From BOG-908 sp964247675 (lineage in GTDB: Bacteria > Pseudomonadota > Alphaproteobacteria > Acetobacterales > Acetobacteraceae), in the NCBI GenBank assembly GCA_964247675.1, contig CAXTVW010000001.1, forward strand, positions 1 through 64,000: a DNA stretch of 64,000 nt, given 5' to 3'. This document shows positions 24,505-33,640 of this stretch, piece by piece; positions within the stretch are counted from its first letter, which is position 1; each line of letters opens with the position of its first letter. The position numbers were made by a program, and so were the translations under genes. Below the pieces are notes generated by a model. The model did not search any database and was not told where the DNA came from. It worked only from the letters and a program-made list of their open reading frames with translations.

Positions 24505-26730
24505 ATGAAGATACCCGTACTGTGTCTTGTCGCCACAGCTCTGGCATCGGCGGGAAGCCGGACTGCCACGGCCCAGCCGATCGCCGCCCCACCGAACACT
24601 GGCGTGCAGGCGGGCAAGCCGGTTGGCGGTCCGGTTAAGCCTGCCGGAAAGCCTGGCGCCACCGCGGCCGTCGAGGAAGTCGTCGTCACAGCCGAGCGGC
24701 GCACCACTAACCTGCAGAAAACGCCAATCGCGGCCACTGTGCTCTCGCAGAAGGATCTGCTCGCGAACGGTGTCACGACGGTCGATCAGTTGCAGTTCGT
24801 GGCGCCGTCTCTGACAGTGAACAACTTCGGACAGGGCGACGATTTCGACATACGCGGTATCGGCAAGGGCGAACACAATACGCAGACCGGGACCGGCGTT
24901 GTCACCTACCGGGACGGCGTTCCGGCCTTTCCTGGATACTTCACGGAAGAACCGTTCTACGACATCTCGAACCTCGAGGTGCTGCGCGGCCCGCAGGGCA
25001 CTTTCAGCGGCCAGAACGCCACTGGCGGCGCCGTCATCGTCAACACGCGCGACCCGGTGATCGGTGGCGCCTATAACGGCTACGTCCTGGCGCATATCGG
25101 CAACTACGCCGACACCGGGCTGCAGGGTGCGGTGAACCTCCCGATCAGCGACACGTTCGCGGCGCGGGTGGCGCTCAACCTCGAGCGCCGCGATCCCTTC
25201 TACGACATCTCGGGACCGCTGCAGGGCAACCGCGACCTGAACTGGGCCAGCGGTCGGATAGCCTTGCTGTGGCAACCAAATCCCGAACTCAAAGTGTCCT
25301 TGAAGGCCGATTTCGACGACCTGGACAATGGCGGCTATTTCGGCGACTCGCTGACCAACCCGGATACCCACAACCTGTTCAAGTTCGCCAACAACTATAC
25401 AACCTACGCGACAGACACTTTCGCCCGAACGACATTGAAGATCGACTACACGCTTCCGGACGGCATCATGTTGCGCTCCGTGAGCGGCTACCAGCAGGGC
25501 CGCACGGCGTGGAAGGGAGACATCGACGGCACCGACCTGCCCGCGCCGAACTACATCATCGCCGAAGCCGTCGACGAGCGCATCTGGTCGCAGGAATTCA
25601 ATATCATCTCGCCTGAAAAGCAGCTGGTGACCTGGATCCTGGGCGGCTTTTTCCAGGAGAACAACTACACGTTCCCGACCAACAATTTCGACATCGGCGT
25701 GCCGCCTGGCGTGGTGGACGAGGATCTGCAGGGAAAGAACCCGACGCATAATCTCGCGGGCTTCGGGCAGGTGAGCTTGAACCTGCCCGATGGGTTCCAG
25801 CTCCAGGGTGGCCTGCGCTACTCGCTGTGGGAGACCAAGAACGCCGCCCAGTTCTACGTACCGGAATTCGCGCTGAACTATCCGGTGGTGCAGTCGGAGA
25901 AAGGCAACAACGTCACCGGCAAGATCACGCTCAACTGGAACGTCAACGCGCGCAACTTCCTGTATGCCTTCGTAGCCACCGGCTCAAAACCGGGCGGGCT
26001 CAACGAGCCGCTGTATTTCGGCGGCGGCGTCCTGCCGGCGCCGTTCCGCCAGGAATACGTGACCGACTACGAAGTCGGCTGGAAGTCACGTCTGCTGGAC
26101 GACCACCTGCGCACGCAGATCGGCGCCTACTACAACGACTTCCAGCATTTCCAGGTGATCATCCCGATCCCCAACAACCCGCTGCAGGTGACCGAGGAGA
26201 ACGATCCCAGTGCCACTAAACTGTACGGATTCGAGGCGTCCGCGCAGGGGGTGTTCGGCAACTTCACCGGCAACGGCAACATCGGCATCGAGAACAGCTC
26301 GCTCGGCACGGTCTATTCCGAGGATCCGAGACTGCCCACCTCGGGCATTTGCAACCTTTCCAGCGGGCCGGGAAATGCCGTCTGCCAAAACCTGTCGGGC
26401 AAGCAGCAGACCTACGCGCCGAACCTCACCTTCAACCTTGGTGCCCAGTACGACTTCCATGTGTCGGACACGGATGTCGTCTCGCCCCGGGTCAATTTCG
26501 CCCACGTCTCGCACCAATGGGCCACCTTGTTCGAGAACGTGGCGGCGGGAGACTACCTGGCGCCGCGCAACATCCTCGGTGCGTCGGTTGCCTACACACA
26601 TGGCAGCGTCACCGCCACGCTCTACGGCTACAACCTGACAGACGACCATTACGTGTCCGCCGCCCTGCCGCCCATCAGGCTGGCCGGCGCGCCCCGGCAG
26701 TTCGGTTTCAGCCTGCTCCAGACGTTCTGA
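24505..26730 (+). CDS. TonB-dependent outer-membrane receptor
   Basis: The 741-aa protein has a signal peptide (MKIPVLCLVATALASAGSRTATA) and a Pro/Gly linker. The TonB box region and plug follow (EEVVVTAERRTTNLQKTPIAATVL, then LEVLRGPQGTFSGQNATGGAVIVNTRDP), then a 22-strand-type barrel ending in phenylalanine (FGFSLLQTF). It resembles the sphingomonad-type receptors for aromatic or organic substrates rather than classical siderophore receptors. It heads a block with an acyl-CoA ligase, TetR regulator, MFS carrier and carboxylesterase, so it probably imports the ester substrate of that pathway. Substrate unknown. Confidence 0.9.
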   Translation: MKIPVLCLVATALASAGSRTATAQPIAAPPNTGVQAGKPVGGPVKPAGKPGATAAVEEVVVTAERRTTNLQKTPIAATVLSQKDLLANGVTTVDQLQFVAPSLTVNNFGQGDDFDIRGIGKGEHNTQTGTGVVTYRDGVPAFPGYFTEEPFYDISNLEVLRGPQGTFSGQNATGGAVIVNTRDPVIGGAYNGYVLAHIGNYADTGLQGAVNLPISDTFAARVALNLERRDPFYDISGPLQGNRDLNWASGRIALLWQPNPELKVSLKADFDDLDNGGYFGDSLTNPDTHNLFKFANNYTTYATDTFARTTLKIDYTLPDGIMLRSVSGYQQGRTAWKGDIDGTDLPAPNYIIAEAVDERIWSQEFNIISPEKQLVTWILGGFFQENNYTFPTNNFDIGVPPGVVDEDLQGKNPTHNLAGFGQVSLNLPDGFQLQGGLRYSLWETKNAAQFYVPEFALNYPVVQSEKGNNVTGKITLNWNVNARNFLYAFVATGSKPGGLNEPLYFGGGVLPAPFRQEYVTDYEVGWKSRLLDDHLRTQIGAYYNDFQHFQVIIPIPNNPLQVTEENDPSATKLYGFEASAQGVFGNFTGNGNIGIENSSLGTVYSEDPRLPTSGICNLSSGPGNAVCQNLSGKQQTYAPNLTFNLGAQYDFHVSDTDVVSPRVNFAHVSHQWATLFENVAAGDYLAPRNILGASVAYTHGSVTATLYGYNLTDDHYVSAALPPIRLAGAPRQFGFSLLQTF

Positions 26731-26802
26731 CGGGCCGCCCACGGCGCATCGATGGTGCGCCGGTGGGCGCCTCTCATTCCAATCACGACCTCAGGCCGCT
26801 CT

Positions 26803-28458
26803 ATGCAGTCCTACGCGCTTACCCTCGACAAATTCCTTGATCACGCCGCCAAATGGGCCGGGAACCGCGAGGTCGTCACCGCGAGGGCGGAAGGCCCGGC
26901 GCACCGGACGACGTACGCGGCGCTTCGTGCGCGCAGCAACCGGCTTTCGGGTGCGCTGGCGGCACTCGGCCTGCGCAACGGTGACAGGCTGGGCACGCTC
27001 GCCTGGAACACCCGCCACCATTTCGAGATGCTGTATGCCGCCGCCGGCTGCGGCATCGTCTGCCACACGCTGAACCCGCGCCTCACGGCATCGCAGCTGG
27101 CCGCGATGATCAATGAGGCTGGCGACCGGGTTCTGGCCCTGGCCGCGGACCTGCTGCCGCTCTGGGGCGAACTGGCGCCGCTGTGTCCAGGTTTGGAACA
27201 GGTCGTCATCCTGGATTCCGGCGTGGCTCCCGACGCCGGCGCGGCGGGACAGGGGCCGGCAGCAGAGGGCTCGGTTCCCGGGCGCAGGGCGGCCGGCGCC
27301 ACGCCCCCGGTCTGGGAGCACGAGGCATTGCTGGCCAGGCTGGGCGTCCCGGCCATCTGGGGCGCGTTCCACGAGGAAAGCCTGGCAGGGCTGTGCTACA
27401 CCTCTGGCACGACGGGCAAGCCCAAGGGCGTGCCCTACACGCACCGGTCCAACTACCTGCACACGCTGCGCTCGCTGCAGGCCGACGCGCTGGCGCTGAC
27501 CGGCGCCGATACGGTGCTGATGGCCGTGCCGATGTTTCACGCCAATGGCTGGGGCCTGCCTTTCGCCGCACCGGCGGTGGGCGCCAAGCTCGTGCTGCCA
27601 GGCCGCCACACCGACGGCGCCAGCCTGGCAGCCCTCATCGCGCAGGAAGGCGTCACGGTCGCGGTCGGCGTCCAGACGGTGTGGCTCGGGTTGCTCGATC
27701 ATCTCGATGCCACGGGCGGTGAGACACCCAGCCTGCAGCGGCTGATCATCGGCGGGTCGAGTTGTCCGGACGCCTTGATCCGGCGGCTGGAGCAGCGGCT
27801 CGGCGTGCAGGTGCAGACGAGCTGGGGCATGACCGAGCTCTCTCCCATGGGCACCATAACGCCGCCCGGCACGCAATCCGGCGCCCGGCGTGCCTCCGGC
27901 CGACCGGTGATGGGGCTGGACCTCAAGCTCGTGGACGGGGAAGGCGCCACGCTGGCGCAGCAACGGGGCGTTATCGGCCATCTGAGGGTACGCGGCGCCA
28001 GCGTGCTGGACCGCTACTACGCGGCGGAGAAGGACGTGCTCGACGCCGACGGCTACCTCGACACCGGCGACCTGGCCAGCATCGACGAGAGCGGTGCGCT
28101 CACCATCTGCGGGCGCACCAAGGACCTCATCAAGTCGGGCGGCGAGTGGATCAACCCCACGGAGATCGAGGAGATCGTCGGGCGCGACGCGTCGGTAGGC
28201 CAGGTGGCGGTCATCGGCCGGGCGCACCCGAAATGGGGCGAGCGCCCGCTGATGATCGTGGAGGGACGGGCAGGGGTTGGCCTGGACGCCGAAGCGCTGC
28301 TTGGCCTGTTGCGCGGCAAGGTTGCCGATTGGTGGGTTCCGGACGGAGTTGTTGCAATCGCGGCGATGCCGCTGGCGGCGACGGGCAAGATTGACAAGCG
28401 CCGGCTCCGCGCCGAGTACGCAGCCGGGGTCGGCCTGGACCCGAGGCCTGATCCCTGA
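26803..28458 (+). CDS. AMP-dependent acyl-CoA synthetase (medium/long-chain fatty-acyl or aryl-CoA ligase)
   Basis: The 551-aa adenylate-forming enzyme activates a carboxylate to its CoA thioester. It has the P-loop-like CYTSGTTGKPKGVPYTHRS, the SWGMTELSP motif, YLDTGDLASIDESG and the C-terminal lysine motif PLAATGKIDKRRL. The ATG at 26803 starts the conserved SYALTLDKFLDHAAKW; an upstream GTG would add 17 residues. It lies 72 nt behind the TonB receptor. In this block it probably activates the acid released by the carboxylesterase. The closest look is the FadD3/DmdB-like group, but substrate cannot be read from sequence. Confidence 0.88.
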   Translation: MQSYALTLDKFLDHAAKWAGNREVVTARAEGPAHRTTYAALRARSNRLSGALAALGLRNGDRLGTLAWNTRHHFEMLYAAAGCGIVCHTLNPRLTASQLAAMINEAGDRVLALAADLLPLWGELAPLCPGLEQVVILDSGVAPDAGAAGQGPAAEGSVPGRRAAGATPPVWEHEALLARLGVPAIWGAFHEESLAGLCYTSGTTGKPKGVPYTHRSNYLHTLRSLQADALALTGADTVLMAVPMFHANGWGLPFAAPAVGAKLVLPGRHTDGASLAALIAQEGVTVAVGVQTVWLGLLDHLDATGGETPSLQRLIIGGSSCPDALIRRLEQRLGVQVQTSWGMTELSPMGTITPPGTQSGARRASGRPVMGLDLKLVDGEGATLAQQRGVIGHLRVRGASVLDRYYAAEKDVLDADGYLDTGDLASIDESGALTICGRTKDLIKSGGEWINPTEIEEIVGRDASVGQVAVIGRAHPKWGERPLMIVEGRAGVGLDAEALLGLLRGKVADWWVPDGVVAIAAMPLAATGKIDKRRLRAEYAAGVGLDPRPDP

Positions 28459-28500
28459 CCGGCCCCGGCTGGGCACCGCGCAGTGTCTTGGGATTGACGG

Positions 28501-29301
28501 ATGACAGACAAATCAGCAACCGGACGGGTGCGCCGCACGAAGGCGGAGCAGCGCGCCGAGACGTACGAACAGATCGTGGATGCGGCCGAATACTTGTTCT
28601 CACGCGAAGGCCTGCATGGCGTAACGTTGCGCGACGTGGCGCTGCGTGTCGGCGTGCACACCACGCTGCTGCACTACTATTTCGAGGACAAGCGGAGCCT
28701 GTTCGAGGCGGTGTTCGCGCGGCGCGCCGGCGTCACCAGCGGCCGTCGCATGGAGGCGCTCGAGCGCTACGAGACGGCGGTCAACGGTAAGCCGACGGTG
28801 CTCGGCGCGCTCGAGGCATTCCTCAACACCGATCTCGACCTCTACATCGGCAGCGGCGAGCCCTGGATGAATTATGCGGCGTTCGGTGCGCGCGTGAGCA
28901 ACACGCCGGAAGGCGCAGCGCTGATGGACAAGTATTTCGATCCCGTGGTGCTCAAGCTGATCGGCATCCTCCGGCAGGCGATGCCGGGTACGCCGGACGA
29001 GGATATATTCTGGGGCTACCATTTCACGACAGGGGCGCTGATGAACACGCTGGCGCATACCGGCCGGATCGATCGTTTGTCGGGTGGCCTTTGCGCATCC
29101 GACGATTTTCCCGCGGCCCGCGAGCGCATGGCGCGTTTCATGGCTGCCGGCTTCCTCGCACTCAGTGCGGGTGCTTGCGGCGGCAAGGCAGGCGAAGCGT
29201 CCAGCGGCGGGACGCGCGGTCCGGCCGCGCCACGTACCGCGGGCAGGACCGGGAAAGGCCGCCTTCGCCAACAGGGTACATCTTCATCCAAGAATGAGTG
29301 A
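28501..29301 (+). CDS. TetR-family transcriptional regulator
   Basis: 266 aa. The N-terminal HTH spans about residues 20-70 (ETYEQIVDAAEYLFSREGLHGVTLRDVALRVGVHTTLLHYYFEDKRSLFEAVF), typical TetR. The ligand domain is followed by an unusual low-complexity Gly/Ala/Arg-rich tail from about residue 225 (GGKAGEASSGGTRGPAAPRTAGRTGKGR). It lies between the acyl-CoA ligase (42 nt gap) and the MFS carrier on the same strand, so it likely senses a pathway intermediate and controls the block, including itself. Confidence 0.9.
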   Translation: MTDKSATGRVRRTKAEQRAETYEQIVDAAEYLFSREGLHGVTLRDVALRVGVHTTLLHYYFEDKRSLFEAVFARRAGVTSGRRMEALERYETAVNGKPTVLGALEAFLNTDLDLYIGSGEPWMNYAAFGARVSNTPEGAALMDKYFDPVVLKLIGILRQAMPGTPDEDIFWGYHFTTGALMNTLAHTGRIDRLSGGLCASDDFPAARERMARFMAAGFLALSAGACGGKAGEASSGGTRGPAAPRTAGRTGKGRLRQQGTSSSKNE

Positions 29302-29376
29302 GTGTTGACGGTCGCGTATCGGAAGCGGCAGAGTGTTGCCAGTGCCGGCAAATAAGATCGGCGTCTGGAGGAAGCA

Positions 29377-30705
29377 GTGGATGCCGGCGACATCGACGCG
29401 GCCCGGTTCGTGCCGCACACAAGACCTGGTGCGCTGGCCTGGATTGTCCTTGCGATCCTGTGTGCCGTCTATGCGCTCAATTTTCTCGACCGGCAGCTGC
29501 TGTCGATACTCGCCAAGCCTATCCAGGATGAACTCCACCTCTCGGATGGTCAGCTCGGACGCATCGGCGGAATCTACTTCGCACTGTTCTACTGCCTGAT
29601 CTCCATCCCGGTCGGCTGGCTCGCAGACAGGACGAGCCGTTCCCGCGTGCTCGCGATCGCCTGCGCGTTGTGGAGCGCTGCCACGATCGCGTTTGGATTA
29701 TCGCGTAGTTACGGCCAGCTCGTCGCGGCTCGCATGGCGGTTGGCGTGGGCGAGGCGGGGGGCGTGCCGCCGTCCTACGCGATCATCTCCGACTATTTCG
29801 GCCGCGGACGCCGCGGCACGGCGCTCGGCCTGTTCAATCTCGGGCCGCCGATCGGCCAGACGCTTGGCGTGGCGCTGGGCGCGTCCATCGCGTTTCATTA
29901 TGGCTGGCGCAGCGCCTTTGTGGTTCTGGGCGGCGTCGGCATCGTGGCGGCACTGGTGGTGGCCGTGTTCGTGCGAGAGCCGCCCCGCGGCGGGCTCGAC
30001 CCGCTGACGGCTCCCGGGGCGCTTGATGCGGGCGCGAAATTCGCCGGCACGGTGCGGATGTTCTTCGCCAACCCGGTCCTGCTGACGGCCGCACTCGCGA
30101 GCGGGATCACCCAGATCATCACGTATGGCGCCGGCAATTTCTCGACGTTGTTCATGATGCGCGAGAAGGGCATGACGCTGCACCAGGTCGCGGTCTATTA
30201 CGCGCTGGTGATCGCGGTCTGCATGAGCGGCGGCATCTTCGCTTCCGGCCGCGTGATCGACCGGCTGGTGCACCGTGACAAGGCCGCCTACGGCTTCGTG
30301 CCGGCGGCCTCTCTGGTGGCCGCCACGCCGTTCTTCCTGGGTTTCGTCTTCGCGCCGAGCTGGCCGGTTGCATTGCTGTTCATGGGCGGCCTGACGTCGC
30401 TGAACTACTTCTATCTGTCGGCATCGGTGGCGCTGGTGCAGGATGAGGTGCGCCCGGACCAGCGGGTTCTGTGCGGCGCCCTTCTGCTGCTGGTGATGAA
30501 CCTGATCGGCATCGGCGTCGGCCCCACTTTCGTGGGCTTCGTGAGCGACCTCCTGCGACCCACACACAGCCACAACTCCCTGCAGCTTGCCTTCCTGTTC
30601 CTGCTGCCGTTCTACCTCATCGCGATACTGCTGTTCCTGCACCTCGCCCGGCTGTTGCGGCGGGAGCAGGGCCACACCGCCAGAGCCGCAAAGGTCTATC
30701 AATGA
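29377..30705 (+). CDS. MFS transporter
   Basis: 442 aa with about 12 membrane segments. Motif A appears as GWLADRTSRSRVLA after TM2, and the protein begins with the NFLDRQLLSILAKPIQDELHLSD segment typical of the anion:cation symporter/spinster-like MFS group. GTG start with GGAGG 5 nt upstream. It probably imports or exports an organic acid of the adjacent catabolic block. The carboxylesterase start overlaps its stop (ATGA). Confidence 0.9.
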   Translation: MDAGDIDAARFVPHTRPGALAWIVLAILCAVYALNFLDRQLLSILAKPIQDELHLSDGQLGRIGGIYFALFYCLISIPVGWLADRTSRSRVLAIACALWSAATIAFGLSRSYGQLVAARMAVGVGEAGGVPPSYAIISDYFGRGRRGTALGLFNLGPPIGQTLGVALGASIAFHYGWRSAFVVLGGVGIVAALVVAVFVREPPRGGLDPLTAPGALDAGAKFAGTVRMFFANPVLLTAALASGITQIITYGAGNFSTLFMMREKGMTLHQVAVYYALVIAVCMSGGIFASGRVIDRLVHRDKAAYGFVPAASLVAATPFFLGFVFAPSWPVALLFMGGLTSLNYFYLSASVALVQDEVRPDQRVLCGALLLLVMNLIGIGVGPTFVGFVSDLLRPTHSHNSLQLAFLFLLPFYLIAILLFLHLARLLRREQGHTARAAKVYQ

Positions 30706-32351
30706 CGTTCCTTCATCGCGCTTTCGCCCTGTGTGCGGCAGCAACGTTGGCGCTGGCCACCTCGCCCGCACGCAGCGCGCCGCCGCCCATCGTCGAGACA
30801 ACTTCCGGCACGGTCAGCGGCGCTTTGCTTGACGGCGTGCGTAGCTTCAAGGGGCTGCCTTATGCCGCGCCGCCAACCGGCGCGGCCCGCTGGGCGCCGC
30901 CGGTGCCAGCGCCGAAATGGTCTGGCGTCCGGAGTGCGACGGCGTTCGGCCCCGCGTGTTTCCAGCCGGTCTCGCCGCCTGGCGGCATCTATGCCGATAA
31001 TCCGTTGCACATGAGCGAGGATTGCCTCTCGCTAAATGTCTGGACCCCGGAAGGCGCGCACGGCGCACCGGTGTTCGTCTGGATCCATGGCGGCGCGTTG
31101 GTTTCGGGGGCGAGTTCGCAGGCGATCTACGACGGGACGAAGCTTGCGCAGCAGGGCAGCGTCGTCGTCTCCATCAACTACCGGCTCGGCGTTCTCGGCT
31201 ATCTGGCGCACCCGGAGCTGAGCCGCCAATCCCCGCTCGGCATCTCCGGCAATTACGGCCTGCTCGACCAGATCGAGGCGTTGCGCTGGATACGCCAGAA
31301 CATCGCGGCGTTTGGCGGCGATCAAGCCCGAGTCACGATTGCCGGCGAATCCGCAGGCGGGCTCAGCGTGCTTTATCTGATGGTGGCGCCGGCCGCGCGC
31401 GGTCTGTTCAGCAAGGCGATCGCCGAGAGCGCCTACATGATTTCCACGCCGGTGCTGAAGGAGGCGAAATACGGTGCGCCCTCGGCGGAGGCGGCGGGGG
31501 CGGCCCTCATGCAGAAGCTCGGCGCGCGCGACATCGCCGCCCTGCGCGCCATGGACGCACAGGCGATCACGAACGCTGCCCTGGCCTCGGGCTTCGCGTC
31601 TTTCGGCGCCGTGGACGGGCACGTGCTGCCGAGCCAGCTCGTGGACGCTTTCGACCGCGGCGAGCAGGCGCGCGTCCCCGTCCTGGCTGGTTTCAACAGC
31701 GGCGAGATCCGCTCTCTCCGCATGCTGGCGCCACCGGTTCCCGCCGGCGGACCGGCCGAATACGACAAGGAGATACGGGCCCGCTACGGGGACCTTGCCG
31801 ACGCGTTTCTCCGGCTGTATCCGAGCGACGACGTGCAGGAGAGCATCCTGGCTACGACGCGCGATGCGCTCTACGGCTGGACGGCGGAGCGGCTGGTGAG
31901 CAGCCAGACAGCCATCGGCATGCCGGCCTACCTATACTTTTTCGATCATGGCTACCCGGCCGCCGACCGCGCGAACCTGCATGCTTTCCACGCGAGCGAG
32001 CTGCCCTACGTGTTCGGCACGGCAGATCGCCTGCCGCCGAACTGGCCGCGCCCGCCATCCGATGCCGGTGAGGCAGCCCTGTCCGATGCGATGACCCGCT
32101 ACTGGATGAGCTTCACGAGCGCAGGCACGCCCGAGGCGGCCGGCAATCCCGTCTGGCCGGCGTTCGGTCCGCAGCACGCCTACATGGCTTTCCGCGACCG
32201 TCCGCAAGTCTTGGACCATTTGCTACCGGGGATGTACGAACTGCACGAGGCGGCCATGTGCCGGCGCCGCACCAGCGGCGATATGGCCTGGAACTGGAAC
32301 GTCGGTCTGCTGTCGCCGCGGTTGCCGAGCCCAGATGCCAAGTGTCGCTGA
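30702..32351 (+). CDS. Secreted type-B carboxylesterase
   Basis: The 549-aa alpha/beta-hydrolase has a signal peptide (MTFLHRAFALCAAATLALATSPARSA). It carries the type-B signatures EDCLSLNVWTP and the nucleophile elbow TIAGESAGG with Ser217, plus the oxyanion segment VWIHGGALVSG. The start overlaps the MFS stop, so translation is coupled. It would hydrolyse an ester in the periplasm or outside, releasing an acid for uptake and CoA activation by its neighbours. Length and domain are complete. Confidence 0.9.
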   Translation: MTFLHRAFALCAAATLALATSPARSAPPPIVETTSGTVSGALLDGVRSFKGLPYAAPPTGAARWAPPVPAPKWSGVRSATAFGPACFQPVSPPGGIYADNPLHMSEDCLSLNVWTPEGAHGAPVFVWIHGGALVSGASSQAIYDGTKLAQQGSVVVSINYRLGVLGYLAHPELSRQSPLGISGNYGLLDQIEALRWIRQNIAAFGGDQARVTIAGESAGGLSVLYLMVAPAARGLFSKAIAESAYMISTPVLKEAKYGAPSAEAAGAALMQKLGARDIAALRAMDAQAITNAALASGFASFGAVDGHVLPSQLVDAFDRGEQARVPVLAGFNSGEIRSLRMLAPPVPAGGPAEYDKEIRARYGDLADAFLRLYPSDDVQESILATTRDALYGWTAERLVSSQTAIGMPAYLYFFDHGYPAADRANLHAFHASELPYVFGTADRLPPNWPRPPSDAGEAALSDAMTRYWMSFTSAGTPEAAGNPVWPAFGPQHAYMAFRDRPQVLDHLLPGMYELHEAAMCRRRTSGDMAWNWNVGLLSPRLPSPDAKCR

Positions 32352-32425
32352 CTTTGCGGGGGGCGTGTATTTACTAGCAACGGTTGCTGCCCGATTTCGC
32401 GCGGCCGTCTTGCCGGTGCGCGCCC

Positions 32426-32752
32426 TCATCTTATTCTGGTCGAGCGCATCGCGGCCTCGTAAGCCAGCTTGACCCACTTTCCCATGTTGTCCGGATCGTC
32501 GAACGCCGTCGCCGGGATGGACCAGTAGGGCATGTTGACGGTCCTGCCAGGCCTGCCATCGTAAACCCACCGCACAGCACCGGCTGCCTCAAATTCAGGC
32601 GCGGTCACGGCATCGCCCTTGAGCAGTAGTTCGCCGTCGTACTCGATGGCGATTATTATGCCCTTGTAGTACACGCCCTTGCCACCGAACATTCTCTTGA
32701 TCGCGACTGCGCCCAGTCCAGCGAAGACTTCTTTGATTTCCGATAATTCCAT
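32426..32752 (-). CDS. TfoX/Sxy N-terminal domain protein
   Basis: The 108-aa protein matches the TfoX N-terminal domain: IKEVFAGLGAVAIKRMFGGKGVYYKGIIIAIEYDGELLLKGD, followed by a YWSIPATAFDDPDNMGKWVKLAYEAA tail. Standalone TfoX-N proteins are common in alphaproteobacteria; a link to competence is known only for gamma-proteobacterial full-length TfoX. ATG at 32752 is chosen as GGTGGAG precedes it. It is convergent with the carboxylesterase gene and lies downstream of a TetR gene on the same strand. Confidence 0.82.
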   Translation of the reverse strand: MELSEIKEVFAGLGAVAIKRMFGGKGVYYKGIIIAIEYDGELLLKGDAVTAPEFEAAGAVRWVYDGRPGRTVNMPYWSIPATAFDDPDNMGKWVKLAYEAAMRSTRIR

Positions 32753-32944
32753 TTCTCCACCTCGTTGATCGACGAGCGCCTCGCTCGGCTGCAGCACCGC
32801 CGTGTTGCGAACGCCCCGCGGCGCCGCGCCCTTGTGCCGGACCCGTATGTCGGGACGGTCGTCACCGGGGCCGGGCTGCTGTCGCGCGCCGAAGGCGCCA
32901 GGGCGGCCGATCACGCGACGCTGGCGCCTCTTGCAGCCAGGCTG

Positions 32945-33562
32945 TCAGCCGAGCACGAGCGGCACATACGCTCGCGCGTCCGCAAGAAGGGTTTCGCGAG
33001 AGGTGCCGGCACGGGCGCGCAACAGGAGTCCCTGCATCAGGTCCACCAGGAGGCGGCTCCTCGCTTGCGCAGGAGGCCGTGCCAGAAGCATGCCATGCAT
33101 GACCGCGTGCTCGAACCGCCGTTCCAGGATGTCGGTCAGAGCAGATTGGCCCCGCGTGATTGCCTCCCGCACGGCCGGCGAGCGCTCCGCCTGCACCACG
33201 GCCACGCACGCCAGAAGGCAGCCTTTCGGGCCTCCGTCCGCGGTGCCGGCCTTCACACACTCTTCCAGCAGGGCCCGCACGGCATCGCTGATGTCCGGCT
33301 GCGCGTGGAAGGCAGCGAGCGGTCCGGTGCCGATGGTTTCGCCGTAGCGCCGCAGGGCGTGGAGGAACAACGAGGATTTATCACCGAACAGCCGATACAG
33401 GCTGGGTTTGGTGACCCCGACCGCGCGGGCGATCCGGTCCACGTCAACCGCCTCGAACCCATCCGCCCAGAACATTGCGACAGCGCGGTCCAGCGCTTCG
33501 TCGGGATCGAACCCGCGTGGCCGTCCAGGACGCCGACCAGGATGGAGGTGGTTATCTACCAA
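32945..33562 (-). CDS. TetR-family transcriptional regulator
   Basis: 205 aa. It starts with a basic segment (GRRPGRPRGFDPDEALDRAVAMFWADGFEAVDVDRIARAVGVTKPSLYRLFGDKSSLFLHAL), a typical TetR HTH, with a C-terminal domain of the AcrR/TetR_C_16 kind. It is divergent from the SDR gene with a 78-nt gap, so it most likely represses it. That gap contains a short dyad GTACG...CGTAC but no clear palindrome. Confidence 0.88.
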   Translation of the reverse strand: MVDNHLHPGRRPGRPRGFDPDEALDRAVAMFWADGFEAVDVDRIARAVGVTKPSLYRLFGDKSSLFLHALRRYGETIGTGPLAAFHAQPDISDAVRALLEECVKAGTADGGPKGCLLACVAVVQAERSPAVREAITRGQSALTDILERRFEHAVMHGMLLARPPAQARSRLLVDLMQGLLLRARAGTSRETLLADARAYVPLVLG

Positions 33563-33640
33563 TGGGTACGGAACTGTTGACTCACGTGGCCGTTCGATGA
33601 AACGTACTGGAGAGTAGACAATTACAGTATGGAGGGCAAC

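Noticed and set aside
24092..24592. Minus-strand frame of 166 codons upstream of the TonB receptor
   Set aside because: Overlaps the receptor start and signal peptide region; no family resemblance or ribosome site.
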